A DNA stretch of 64,000 nucleotides from Yimella sp. cx-51 (GCF_017654605.1 NZ_CP072113.1:744001-808000); one strand, 5' to 3'. Shown: positions 9,290 through 18,473, counted from the first letter of the stretch. Notes: a model not told the origin generated them from the letters alone. Translations and numbers: made by a program.

Positions 9290-10432
9290 ATGCCCGCCAT
9301 CCGTCCTGTCGTCGCCGCCTCGTGGCAGCGTTCGACTGCAGCAGGGGTGCAGCCGGCCGAAGCCCAGGCGCCGCTGGTGCTGGCGCGCGCGGCGCTGGAC
9401 GACTACCGCACCGCCCATCCGCTGTGGCGCGCCATGCCGGTGCTGCACGAGGTGCTGGAGCAAGCAGTGCTCGATTGCGACGCGCTCCTGGCGGTGGCCG
9501 ACGAGCACGGCCAATTGCTCTTCGTGAGCGGCAGTAGCGCAGCGCGAGATCGAGCCGAAAGGATCGGTTTCGCCGAAGGTTCGTCGTGGGACGAGCGCAT
9601 CGTCGGCACCAACGCGCCGGGCACGGCGCTGGCGCTGGGGGAGCCGGTGATGGTGCGTCAGGACGAACACTTCCGGGAGGCGGTCCACCAGTGGTCGTGC
9701 GTCGCCGTGCCGATTCGAGATCCGTTGTCGGGCGGCGTGATCGGCGCCGTCGACCTCACCGGCGGTGATCACATCATCGTCCCGCAGACCATGGCCATGC
9801 TGCGGGCAGCAGCGCGACTGGCAGAGATGGAGCTCATGCGTTCCGGCGTCCCTGCCCAGCGCAGTGCAGCACGCGTGAGTGCGCTCGGAGTCGATTCGGC
9901 CGCGTTGGTGATTGGTGATCGCACCATCTCCCTGAGCCCGCGACACAGTGAAATCGTCGCGATGCTCGTGGCTCATCCGCGCGGCCTCACCGGTGACGAG
10001 ATCGCTTGTGGTCTTTACGAATCCGAGTCCGGGCAGTCGACGGTGCGGGCCGAACTGCTTCGACTGCGATCGGTGCTCGGCGACGACGTGTTGGCTTCGC
10101 GTCCCTACCGTCTGACCGTCGATCTCGCCGCTGACTGGACCGACCTCCAGGAGCGACTGGCCAGCGGTGACCTCGAGCAAGCGCTGCGCGCATATGTCGG
10201 CCCGCTCCTTCCACACTCGCTCGCCCCGGCTGTCGTCGAAATGCGGGAGGTGTTGCACGAGGCGCTCGCTGCGGCGGTGCGCGCCTGCGGACGTCCCGAT
10301 CTTCTCGCGTCCTGGACCCGGCAGCCGTGGGCTGCTGACGACGTCCGCGCATGGGAGGCGCTGGCGCAGTTGTTGCCGATGACCTCCCCGATGCGAGCGG
10401 TCGCCCAGGCGCACATCCAACGCTTGCTCTGA
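9290..10432 (+). CDS. GAF-domain transcriptional regulator of the aldehyde dehydrogenase gene
   Basis: A 380-residue regulator. The N-terminal PAIRPVVAASWQRS block and the GAF region (about 45-165, with GTNAPGTAL and IRDPLSGGVIGAVDLTG) resemble the sensor half of AcoR-type activators, but there is no sigma-54 AAA+ domain. A winged-helix region follows (about 195-255, LSPRHSEIVAMLVAHPRGLTGDEIA), then a helical C-terminus that looks like a bacterial transcriptional activator domain. This regulator type is commonly encoded beside acetaldehyde dehydrogenase genes in actinobacteria, as here. A 9-bp inverted repeat directly downstream is its likely operator. The start at 9290 has GGGG just upstream. 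Confidence 0.75.
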   Translation: MPAIRPVVAASWQRSTAAGVQPAEAQAPLVLARAALDDYRTAHPLWRAMPVLHEVLEQAVLDCDALLAVADEHGQLLFVSGSSAARDRAERIGFAEGSSWDERIVGTNAPGTALALGEPVMVRQDEHFREAVHQWSCVAVPIRDPLSGGVIGAVDLTGGDHIIVPQTMAMLRAAARLAEMELMRSGVPAQRSAARVSALGVDSAALVIGDRTISLSPRHSEIVAMLVAHPRGLTGDEIACGLYESESGQSTVRAELLRLRSVLGDDVLASRPYRLTVDLAADWTDLQERLASGDLEQALRAYVGPLLPHSLAPAVVEMREVLHEALAAAVRACGRPDLLASWTRQPWAADDVRAWEALAQLLPMTSPMRAVAQAHIQRLL

Positions 10433-10439
10433 GCGATGG

Positions 10440-10464
10440 AACGTTGCAACGTGACTGCAACGTT
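10440..10464. promoter_or_regulatory. Inverted-repeat operator upstream of the aldehyde dehydrogenase gene
   Basis: AACGTTGCA and TGCAACGTT form a perfect 9-bp inverted repeat separated by 7 nt. Arm centres are 16 bp apart, suiting a dimer bound on one face of the helix. It lies between the GAF-regulator stop and the dehydrogenase start, so the regulator is the obvious candidate ligand. No T tract follows, so a terminator is less likely. Confidence 0.6.
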
Positions 10465-10466
10465 GA

Positions 10467-10482
10467 AGTGATTAGCGTCACA
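10467..10482. promoter_or_regulatory. CRP/GlxR-like box upstream of the aldehyde dehydrogenase gene
   Basis: AGTGATTAGCGTCACA matches TGTGA-N6-TCACA at 9 of the 10 defined positions. It sits 2 bp after the inverted repeat and 33 bp before the chosen start codon. In Corynebacterium, GlxR (a CRP homologue) is known to act on aldehyde and alcohol dehydrogenase genes, which makes a functional site plausible. Confidence 0.45.
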
Positions 10483-10514
10483 TGCACGTAGCACCAACCA
10501 CGATGGGAGCGGCA

Positions 10515-12038
<1,524 letters not shown>

Positions 12039-12047
12039 CAGATGGTC

Positions 12048-12093
12048 GAAGTCCGCAGGACGAGCTGGCTGACCCGTTCGTCCTGCGGACTTC
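12048..12093. terminator. 16-bp hairpin between the aldehyde dehydrogenase and DUF779 genes
   Basis: Perfect arms at 12048-12063 and 12078-12093 enclose a 14-nt loop. No U tract follows. It may be an attenuator or processing site that lowers DUF779 expression relative to the dehydrogenase. Confidence 0.55.
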
Positions 12094-12144
12094 TGCACTG
12101 ATCAGTCCTCGCAGCAGCAGCCACCGAAGAACGGAAGTGCACCG

Positions 12145-12552
12145 ATGAGCGATGAACCCATGGTGTCCAGCACCGTCCTGGAACGCGTGGCGTTCACCGA
12201 CGCCGCCTCCGACATGGTGCGCCAGCTCGCGCAGCGGCACGGCCCGGTGATGTTCCATCAGTCCGGCGGATGCTGTGACGGCAGCGCACCCATGTGTTAC
12301 CCGGACGGCGATTTCATCATCGGCGATGTCGACGTCCTGCTGCAGGAAGTCGACATCGAAGGGGTCGAGCAGGCTGTGCCGTTCTACATGAGCGAGTCGC
12401 AGTACGAGTACTGGAAGCACACCCACCTGACCGTCGACATCGTGCCCGGACGGGGGAGTGGATTTTCCCTCGAAGCCCCCGAGGGCGTGCGTTTCCTGAT
12501 CCGTTCGCGGATGTTCAGCCAGGAGGAGATGGAGCAGCTGAAACTGTTGTAG
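12145..12552 (+). CDS. DUF779 family protein
   Basis: A 135-residue soluble protein of unknown function. DUF779 genes usually sit directly after an ExaC-type aldehyde dehydrogenase, as here, so an accessory role in aldehyde metabolism is likely but unproven. The most striking element is the Cys-rich loop SGGCCDGSAPMCY near residues 40-52, which could bind metal or form a disulphide or hemithioacetal. FLIRSRMFSQEE is at the C-terminus. ATG 12145 has ACGGAAG upstream. Confidence 0.83.
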   Translation: MSDEPMVSSTVLERVAFTDAASDMVRQLAQRHGPVMFHQSGGCCDGSAPMCYPDGDFIIGDVDVLLQEVDIEGVEQAVPFYMSESQYEYWKHTHLTVDIVPGRGSGFSLEAPEGVRFLIRSRMFSQEEMEQLKLL

Positions 12553-12558
12553 GACAGT

Positions 12559-12621
12559 GAAATCCGCGTGAGAAAGTGGCCTTCGTACGCGCTACGAAGG
12601 CCACTTTCTCACGCGGATTTC
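12559..12621. terminator. Perfect 29-bp hairpin terminator between convergent genes
   Basis: Arms at 12559-12587 and 12593-12621 are exact reverse complements, with a 5-nt loop. It starts 7 bp after the DUF779 stop and ends just before the stop of the convergent hydrolase. The length and perfection exceed what an intrinsic terminator needs. Confidence 0.7.
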
Positions 12622-12630
12622 GGGTGGGCG

Positions 12631-13971
12631 TCAGTGCCAGCGGGCGGGGTCGATGCCGCCGGGGATGTCGGACGCCTCGTGGTACGGCGTGCGGGTGAGC
12701 CGGAAGCTGCCGAGGTCGAGGTAATCGGTTCCGTCCGCGGCGCGGTGGTGGGTGAGCGGCTCGCCGGCGTAGTACTCATCGCGTCCGACCCAGCCGCCTT
12801 CCGGACGTGGCGCGAAGCGCGAACCCCGACCGCCGTGCACCGAACGCAGGACGAGTTCACCACCGGACGCCGTCATCACCAGTTCTCGCGGACCCCAGAA
12901 CCACGTGCCGGTCACTGCGAGTTCGTCAGCGGAACCGCTTGCCGTCCAAGGCGTTTCGTGTCGCGGGTCGAGTTCGTCGAGGCGGGCCAGGAGGTCGTAG
13001 CCGAGGTCGAGATCGAAGTTGCCGGTGGTGTTGGTCAGCAGGGTGAATCCGTCGCCGGTGTCGGGGTCGATGCGCAACGCCGCGAGATAGCCGGGCATCG
13101 ATCCACCGTGGCCGATGAACCGGCGTCCGGACCGGTTGTAGACGTCCAGGCCGAGGCCGTAGGCGCGGGTCCAGGGTGCTCCCGGGGTGTCGTCGACGAC
13201 GCCGGGCACATGCATCTGGAGTCTGAGTTCGTCGGGTAGGACCTCGCTGGATCCGCGGGCCAGGAAGCGCGCCCAGAGCGCGAGGTCGCTCACCGTCGAC
13301 CACATCTGACCGGCCGGTGCCATCGCGCGCGAGTCGTGGGTGGGCTCGTGGTGCAGCAGATCGGCGTGTGGATGCACCGCCCATCCGGGCGCGGCGTTGG
13401 CTGGTCGGTCGTAGCTGGTGTGGGTCATGCCGAGTGGGTCAAGCAGATCGCTCCGCACCACGTCGAACCACAGCGCACCGCGGAGGCGGGCGACGAGTTC
13501 ACCGGCCACGGCGTAGCCGATGTTGGAGTAGTGGAAGCGGGCGCCCACCCGGTGCGCTCGGCGGATGCTCGGCAACAACTGCTCCCAGGTGACCCCGTCG
13601 CTGCGCTCCCACCACGGCCCGTCGGTCTCGGCGTGCAGACCGCTGGAGTGATTGAGCAACGAACTGACGGAGACCGTGCGCAGCGAGTCGTCGAGCTCCG
13701 GCAGATGATCGGTGATCGGGTCGTCGAGCGAGACCAACTCGTCGCGCACCAATTGCATGACGGTCGCGGCGACGAAGGTCTTGGTGATGGAGCCGATGCG
13801 GTACGGGGTCTGCGTCGTCGCCGGGGTGCCGTCGGCGCGTGCGTCGAGGTGTCCGACGGCGTCCGACCAGGCGACTTCACCGTCGCGCAGCAGGGCCAGC
13901 GCGACCGACGGAGTGCGGTGTCGGCGTTGACGATTCAGCAGTTCGGTGCGCAGCAAGAGGTCGGTGTCCAC
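12631..13971 (-). CDS. Serine hydrolase, class C beta-lactamase-like
   Basis: A penicillin-binding-protein-like hydrolase (esterase, D-aminopeptidase or transpeptidase family). The catalytic triad of motifs is visible: S-x-x-K as SITKTF near residue 62, Y-x-N as YSN near 148, and HGG near 290 in place of KTG. A C-terminal lipocalin-like beta domain follows. No signal peptide is present, so it is probably cytosolic or exported another way. The start is placed at GTG 13971 (VDTDLLLRTELL), 26 bp after the GNAT stop; the longer frame would overlap that gene. True substrate unknown. Confidence 0.8.
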   Translation of the reverse strand: MDTDLLLRTELLNRQRRHRTPSVALALLRDGEVAWSDAVGHLDARADGTPATTQTPYRIGSITKTFVAATVMQLVRDELVSLDDPITDHLPELDDSLRTVSVSSLLNHSSGLHAETDGPWWERSDGVTWEQLLPSIRRAHRVGARFHYSNIGYAVAGELVARLRGALWFDVVRSDLLDPLGMTHTSYDRPANAAPGWAVHPHADLLHHEPTHDSRAMAPAGQMWSTVSDLALWARFLARGSSEVLPDELRLQMHVPGVVDDTPGAPWTRAYGLGLDVYNRSGRRFIGHGGSMPGYLAALRIDPDTGDGFTLLTNTTGNFDLDLGYDLLARLDELDPRHETPWTASGSADELAVTGTWFWGPRELVMTASGGELVLRSVHGGRGSRFAPRPEGGWVGRDEYYAGEPLTHHRAADGTDYLDLGSFRLTRTPYHEASDIPGGIDPARWH

Positions 13972-13997
13972 CGCGCCATCCAACCAGCAACAGGTCG

Positions 13998-14516
13998 TTA
14001 CGTGAGGGCGATCCAGTAGCGCCGTTTGTCCCCACGGACGTCCTCCAGCACACCACCGCAACGCTCGATCGTGCGGCGCGACGGCTCGTTGTCGTCGTCG
14101 CAGGTGACCAGCACCCGGTCGAGCCCGAATGACCGCGCCTTCTCCAGCGCTGCGGCCAGGGCGTTACTCGCCACCCCACGCTGCCGCGCGCTCGGGCGGA
14201 CGCCGTAACCGATGTGGCCGCCTTCTTCCAGCAGGAAGTCGTTGAGCTCGAGGCGCAGGCTCAGTGAACCGAGCACCGTCGCCGGATTGGCGTCGTCCAC
14301 GATCCAGAACAACGCGCACCGGACGAAGCCCTCGGGCGGCTCGGTCAGGTTGGCCTGTTGCTGCCGAAGCCAAGCCTCGAAGCCGTCGTCCGTCGCCAAC
14401 TCCTCGTCGGTGAAGCCGAAGAGCGAGTAGCCGTGCACGTGCTCGTCGCCGAAGTCCAGACGTGACTCCCACCAGGAGTCGCGAAGGGGTGCGGACGGTT
14501 CGACGAGTTGGATCAT
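13998..14516 (-). CDS. GNAT family N-acetyltransferase
   Basis: A 172-residue acetyl-CoA dependent transferase. Motif A for CoA binding is seen as GYGVRPSARQRGVASNALAAALEKA near residue 115, followed by the motif-B region VTCDDDNEPSRRTIERCGG. The family modifies amines on small molecules or proteins; the substrate is unknown. The ATG at 14516 lies 7 nt after a TACCGT -10 box. It is upstream of the beta-lactamase-like gene on the same strand with 26 bp between, so they form a probable two-gene operon. Confidence 0.8.
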   Translation of the reverse strand: MIQLVEPSAPLRDSWWESRLDFGDEHVHGYSLFGFTDEELATDDGFEAWLRQQQANLTEPPEGFVRCALFWIVDDANPATVLGSLSLRLELNDFLLEEGGHIGYGVRPSARQRGVASNALAAALEKARSFGLDRVLVTCDDDNEPSRRTIERCGGVLEDVRGDKRRYWIALT

Positions 14517-14523
14517 GCGCTGG

Positions 14524-14529
14524 ACGGTA
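14524..14529 (-). promoter_or_regulatory. -10 box of a probable leaderless GNAT promoter
   Basis: TACCGT on the minus strand is 7 nt before the ATG at 14516. No ribosome site is present, in line with leaderless transcription. Confidence 0.45.
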
Positions 14530-14588
14530 TCCGGCTCGTGGCAGGGCGCGCACCCTGATTTCACCGCTCCTCAGCTGTCAGGTTCCAC

Positions 14589-14683
14589 CCGCAAACGCGG
14601 CCTTTGTCGACATCCGCGCTCGTTGCAGCTAGCGCGGATGCGAAGAAGCGCCGCACCTGTCGCTGGAAGGGCCGCGTTTGCGG
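14589..14683. repeat. Nested inverted repeats in the GNAT-pcrA intergenic region
   Basis: Outer arms 14589-14602 and 14670-14683 are perfect 14-bp reverse complements, extendable to 17 bp with one G-U pair. Inside lies a second perfect 10-bp stem, 14611-14620 with 14631-14640. The element sits between divergent promoters, so it is not a simple terminator. It could be a REP-like element or a structured RNA. Confidence 0.55.
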
Positions 14684-14751
14684 CGGGGGCGGACAGAGCG
14701 GCGGCTCGGCGGGCTCAGCTGTCGGTGCGGCGACGTACTCTTGACCTCGAC

Positions 14752-17166
14752 ATGAGCAGCCTTTTCGACGACCTTCCCCTGCCCGGCCTGACGCCTGAAT
14801 CGGCCGCCCCGCATCGATCGCCCGGCACCACCACCGAGGTCGACGAGCACGGTGTCCCCACGTGGGCCAGCCTCGGCCAGGACGCGCCCGAGCAGCCCCG
14901 CGAGCGACCGAACCGTCCGACGATGCGCGATCCGGAGTCGCTGGTCGAAGGGCTCAACCCGCAGCAGAAGGAAGCGGTGCTGCATTCGGGCTCGCCGCTG
15001 CTGATCGTCGCCGGTGCAGGGTCGGGCAAGACCCGCGTGCTCACCCACCGCATCGCTCACCTGATGGGTGCTCGGGGCGTACAGCCGGGGCAGATCCTCG
15101 CGATCACCTTCACCAACAAGGCCGCCGCCGAGATGCGCGAGCGGGTGCAAGCGCTCGTCGGTCCGGCAGCGAAGTCGATGTGGGTCTCCACCTTCCACTC
15201 CGCGTGCGTGCGCATCCTGCGGCGTGAGGCGACGAAGGTGGGGCTGAAGTCGACCTTCTCCATCTACGATGCCGCCGACAGCCAGCGGATGATGGCGATG
15301 GTCATGCGCGACCTCGACCTCGATCCGAAGCGTTACCCGCCGCGGTCGTTCAGCCACCAGGTGAGCAACCTCAAGAACGAACTGGTCGACGAGGAGACCT
15401 TCTCCAGTCGCGCCGGCGACAACCCGCAGGAGCGGACGCTTGCCGAGGCGTACACGATGTACCAGCGCCGGTTGCGGCAGGCGAATGCGCTCGACTTCGA
15501 CGACCTCATCATGACGACCGTCCATGTGCTGCAGGCGTTTCCGGACGTCGCCGAGCACTACCACCGTCGGTTCCGGCACGTGTTGGTCGATGAGTATCAA
15601 GACACCAACCACGCGCAGTACCAACTGGTGAAGGAGCTGGTCGGCTCGGGCACGGACGATCCGGCGGTCGGTCAGGTGCCGCCGGCCGAGTTGTGCGTCG
15701 TCGGTGACGCCGACCAGTCGATCTATGCCTTCCGCGGCGCGACGATCCGCAACATCATCGAGTTCGAAGAGGACTACCCCAACGCCCGCACCATCCTGCT
15801 GGAGCAGAACTATCGCTCCACCCAGACGATTCTGCAGGCCGCCAACTCGGTCATCGAGAAGAATCCCGACCGACGTCCGAAGAACCTCTGGACCGACTCC
15901 GGCGACGGCGATCGCATCGTCGGTTATGTGGCTGATTCCGAGCACGACGAGGCCGCCTTCGTCGCACGCACCATCGACCAACTCGGTGACGACCACGGGG
16001 TGAAGCCGATGGACGTCGCGGTGTTCTACCGCACCAATGCGCAGTCGCGTGCGCTCGAAGAAGTGTTTGTGCGAGTTGGCTTGCCCTACAAGGTGGTTGG
16101 CGGCACCCGCTTCTACGAGCGGCGCGAGGTGAAGGACGCGCTGGCCTACCTGCGCGTCGTGTCCAACCCGCTCGACACCGTCAACCTGCGCCGCATCCTC
16201 AACACTCCCAAACGGGGTATCGGCGACCGCGCGGAGGCCTGCGTCTCCGCACTGGCCGAACGCGAACGCATCACTTTCATCGCGGCTCTCGGACGCGCGG
16301 AGGACGCTCCGGGCATTGCCACGCGTTCAGTGGCTGCGATCGGCAACTTCACCGCGATCCTGGAAGCGCTGCGGATCGAGCGGGAGACCGGCAACGGCGT
16401 CGCCAGCTTGCTGGAGGTCATCCTCGACACGTCGGGCTATCTTGCCGAGCTGCGCGCCAGCCACGACCCGCAGGACGAGACCCGCATCGAGAACCTCGCC
16501 GAACTCGTCGCTGTCGCAAGGGAATTCGATGAGGCCTACCCCGAAGGGTCGCTCGAAGACTTCCTCGAGCAGGTTTCGCTCGTCGCCGACGCCGACGAGA
16601 TCCCCGATGGTGACGAGAACGACAAGGGTGTCGTCACCCTGATGACGCTGCACACCGCCAAGGGCCTGGAGTTCCCGGTGGTCTTTCTCACCGGCATGGA
16701 AGACGGCACCTTCCCGCACATGAGAGCGCTGGGCGACCCGAAGGAGTTGGAGGAGGAGCGCCGGCTGGCCTACGTCGGCATCACGCGTGCCCGCGAGCGG
16801 CTGCACATCTCGCGGGCTGAGGTGCGCTCGGCCTGGGGTGCGCCGCAGTACAACCCGCCCTCACGCTTCCTGGACGAGATTCCCTCCCACCTCATCGACT
16901 GGGCGCGGGTGCAGACCACCGGCATGCGCCCCTCGTCCACTCCGGCTGTTGCGCGATTGGCTGCCCGCCCAGGCGTGAAGAGCCCCGGCAACCACCCGAT
17001 TCCCTCGCTCGACGCGGGCGACAAGGTGAGCAGCGATTCCTTCGGTCTGGGCACCGTCGTCCGCCTCGAAGGCTCGGGCGACCGCACCATCGCCCACATC
17101 GACTTCGGCGGCGACTACGGCGTCAAGCGGCTCGCGCTGCGATACGGCAAGGTCGAGAAGCTTTAG
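14752..17166 (+). CDS. pcrA: ATP-dependent DNA helicase PcrA/UvrD
   Basis: A superfamily 1A 3'-5' helicase for repair, restart and removal of stalled RNA polymerase. The 804-residue product has all core motifs: Walker A GAGSGKT near residue 90, motif II DEYQDT, motif III GDADQSIYAFRGA, motif IV QNYRST, motif V TLHTAKGLEFPVVF and motif VI YVGITRARERL. The C-terminal about 60 residues (DKVSSDSFGLGTVVRLEG..) form the Tudor-like RNA polymerase interaction domain. ATG 14752 (MSSLFDDLPLPGL) is chosen; the upstream open frame crosses the inverted-repeat element and is not coding. TACTCT lies 10 nt before the ATG. Confidence 0.95.
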   Translation: MSSLFDDLPLPGLTPESAAPHRSPGTTTEVDEHGVPTWASLGQDAPEQPRERPNRPTMRDPESLVEGLNPQQKEAVLHSGSPLLIVAGAGSGKTRVLTHRIAHLMGARGVQPGQILAITFTNKAAAEMRERVQALVGPAAKSMWVSTFHSACVRILRREATKVGLKSTFSIYDAADSQRMMAMVMRDLDLDPKRYPPRSFSHQVSNLKNELVDEETFSSRAGDNPQERTLAEAYTMYQRRLRQANALDFDDLIMTTVHVLQAFPDVAEHYHRRFRHVLVDEYQDTNHAQYQLVKELVGSGTDDPAVGQVPPAELCVVGDADQSIYAFRGATIRNIIEFEEDYPNARTILLEQNYRSTQTILQAANSVIEKNPDRRPKNLWTDSGDGDRIVGYVADSEHDEAAFVARTIDQLGDDHGVKPMDVAVFYRTNAQSRALEEVFVRVGLPYKVVGGTRFYERREVKDALAYLRVVSNPLDTVNLRRILNTPKRGIGDRAEACVSALAERERITFIAALGRAEDAPGIATRSVAAIGNFTAILEALRIERETGNGVASLLEVILDTSGYLAELRASHDPQDETRIENLAELVAVAREFDEAYPEGSLEDFLEQVSLVADADEIPDGDENDKGVVTLMTLHTAKGLEFPVVFLTGMEDGTFPHMRALGDPKELEEERRLAYVGITRARERLHISRAEVRSAWGAPQYNPPSRFLDEIPSHLIDWARVQTTGMRPSSTPAVARLAARPGVKSPGNHPIPSLDAGDKVSSDSFGLGTVVRLEGSGDRTIAHIDFGGDYGVKRLALRYGKVEKL

Positions 17167-17197
17167 GCGTTCCGGCGCCCGTTGATCAGCACATAAG

Positions 17198-17235
17198 AAT
17201 CGCCCCGCTCACCAGATCTGGTGAGCGGGGCGATT
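17198..17235. terminator. Perfect palindromic terminator between pcrA and the M23 gene
   Basis: A 38-bp perfect palindrome (19-bp half) centred on AGATCT, with AAT/ATT ends. It lies in the 92-bp gap between convergent genes and should terminate both. Confidence 0.75.
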
Positions 17236-17258
17236 GTTGCCTCAGATGTCGCGAGTGA

Positions 17259-18257
17259 TCAGAGAAGACCGCGGGCCGACAGCCACGGCACGGGGTTGAT
17301 CTGCCCGCCGCCGATGAGGATCTCCAAGTGCAGGTGCGGACCGGTGGAGTTACCGGTGCTTCCCACGAACCCGATGACCTGGCCGGCGCTGACGCGCTGC
17401 CCCTGGGCCACGGCGAAGCCGGACATGTGGGCGTAGGACGCCTGCACGCCGTTGCCGAAGTCGAGCAGCACACGCATGCCCTGGCCGCCGTACCAGCCGA
17501 CGTACGCGACAGTCGCGTTGCCCAACGCACGCAGCGGAGTGCCGGTCGGGGCCGACAGGTCGATGCCCTTGTGGTTGGTCGAGCCGATGCCGCCGGGGGA
17601 GACGCGGTAACCGAAGCCCGAGGTGAAGATGCCACCGCAGCCTGCGATCGGGCAGGTCCATGCGCCGGTGGTTGCCGGAGCGGACGTGGGCGCCGAGGTG
17701 GAGGCGTAGCTGCGGGTCGTGCTCTGGCGGGTGGTGCTCAGGCGGGTCGTTGCGGGAGCGCTCGTCGCGAGCCGGGCGCCCCCGCCCTGGCTGGCGGTGG
17801 AGCCGGACGACGCGCTGCGGGTCGGGGCAGCGGACTGCGCCTGAGCAGGCTGCTCGACGTACGTCTTCGCAGTCGTCTTTGCGCCGATCGCGGCGAGCGC
17901 GGCACGCTTCTTGGCGTTCGCCTTTGCGGTCGCCGCACGCTTGGCAGCGGCCGCCGTGGCCTTCTTGCGGGCGTCGTTGGCCGACTTCACCTTCGCGTCG
18001 ACCGCAGCTGAACCACGGGTCGCACTACGCGAGGCCGCTTGCTCAGCGGGGGAGGAGTTCCAGGTGGCCACGGCAGCGGCGGTCTGCAGGGACATCGCGC
18101 CGGTCGCGTTCGTCGCACCGTTTGCGGAGTTGACAACGCCAACAGCTACTGCGCCGGCGACGACAGCTGTCGTCGGGATGGCAACTTTGCCGCGCTTGAG
18201 CAGCGACGGCGGAGCGTGACGGTGTCGACCTTGGTAACGGGTCAAGGGGGTAACCAA
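17259..18257 (-). CDS. Secreted M23 family metallopeptidase (LytM-type)
   Basis: A predicted cell-wall peptidase that cuts peptidoglycan crosslinks. The 332-residue protein has an N-terminal basic stretch and hydrophobic segment (about 25-45), an Ala/Lys-rich probable coiled-coil (about 85-125), a Ser/Thr linker, and the C-terminal M23 domain from about 205. The domain has zinc motifs H-K-G-I-D-L and HLHLE, so the active site looks intact. The TTG start gives the VTPLTRYQGRHRHAPP leader typical of such proteins. The upstream region holds three GTCAC-type repeats and a perfect CRP box. Confidence 0.87.
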   Translation of the reverse strand: MVTPLTRYQGRHRHAPPSLLKRGKVAIPTTAVVAGAVAVGVVNSANGATNATGAMSLQTAAAVATWNSSPAEQAASRSATRGSAAVDAKVKSANDARKKATAAAAKRAATAKANAKKRAALAAIGAKTTAKTYVEQPAQAQSAAPTRSASSGSTASQGGGARLATSAPATTRLSTTRQSTTRSYASTSAPTSAPATTGAWTCPIAGCGGIFTSGFGYRVSPGGIGSTNHKGIDLSAPTGTPLRALGNATVAYVGWYGGQGMRVLLDFGNGVQASYAHMSGFAVAQGQRVSAGQVIGFVGSTGNSTGPHLHLEILIGGGQINPVPWLSARGLL

Positions 18258-18283
18258 CTTCTTTATCCGGGGGTGGACCGCCA

Positions 18284-18310
18284 GTCACCCTACCGTGACC
18301 TTCTCGTGAC
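18284..18310 (-). promoter_or_regulatory. M23 promoter with 11-bp-phased GTCAC repeats
   Basis: On the minus strand GTCAC, GTCAC and GTGAC occur at exact 11-bp spacing (18306, 18295 and 18284). The -10 candidate TAGGGT (18292-18287) overlaps the last one. One-turn phasing suggests a response regulator site. MtrA, the actinobacterial cell-wall regulator known to bind phased direct repeats near wall peptidase genes, is a candidate by inference. Confidence 0.4.
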
Positions 18311-18332
18311 ATTCCAACTGAACCGAGAAACC

Positions 18333-18348
18333 TGTGAACAGCATCACA
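18333..18348. promoter_or_regulatory. Perfect CRP/GlxR box between the M23 gene and sucC
   Basis: TGTGAACAGCATCACA is an exact match to TGTGA-N6-TCACA. Its centre is about 60 bp upstream of the predicted M23 transcription start, the usual class I activator position, and 185 bp upstream of sucC. Mycobacterial CRP and corynebacterial GlxR are known to control wall-hydrolase genes such as rpf, and TCA genes. Confidence 0.65.
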
Positions 18349-18473
18349 ATGACCCGCCGTTCGTCGCGGGGTTGTCCACAGCGGGGCGTCGCCTCAGTTT
18401 TCACATCAGTCCCAGAGGGCATTCGCGCGATGTTCCTCTGCGTACCCACGTAGGGGGCTGCACGACCGGCGAC

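Noticed and set aside
14515-14751. N-terminal extension of PcrA
   Set aside because: Would run through the nested inverted repeats and gives an Arg-rich, non-conserved sequence. Family members start at MSSLFDDLPLPG-like residues.
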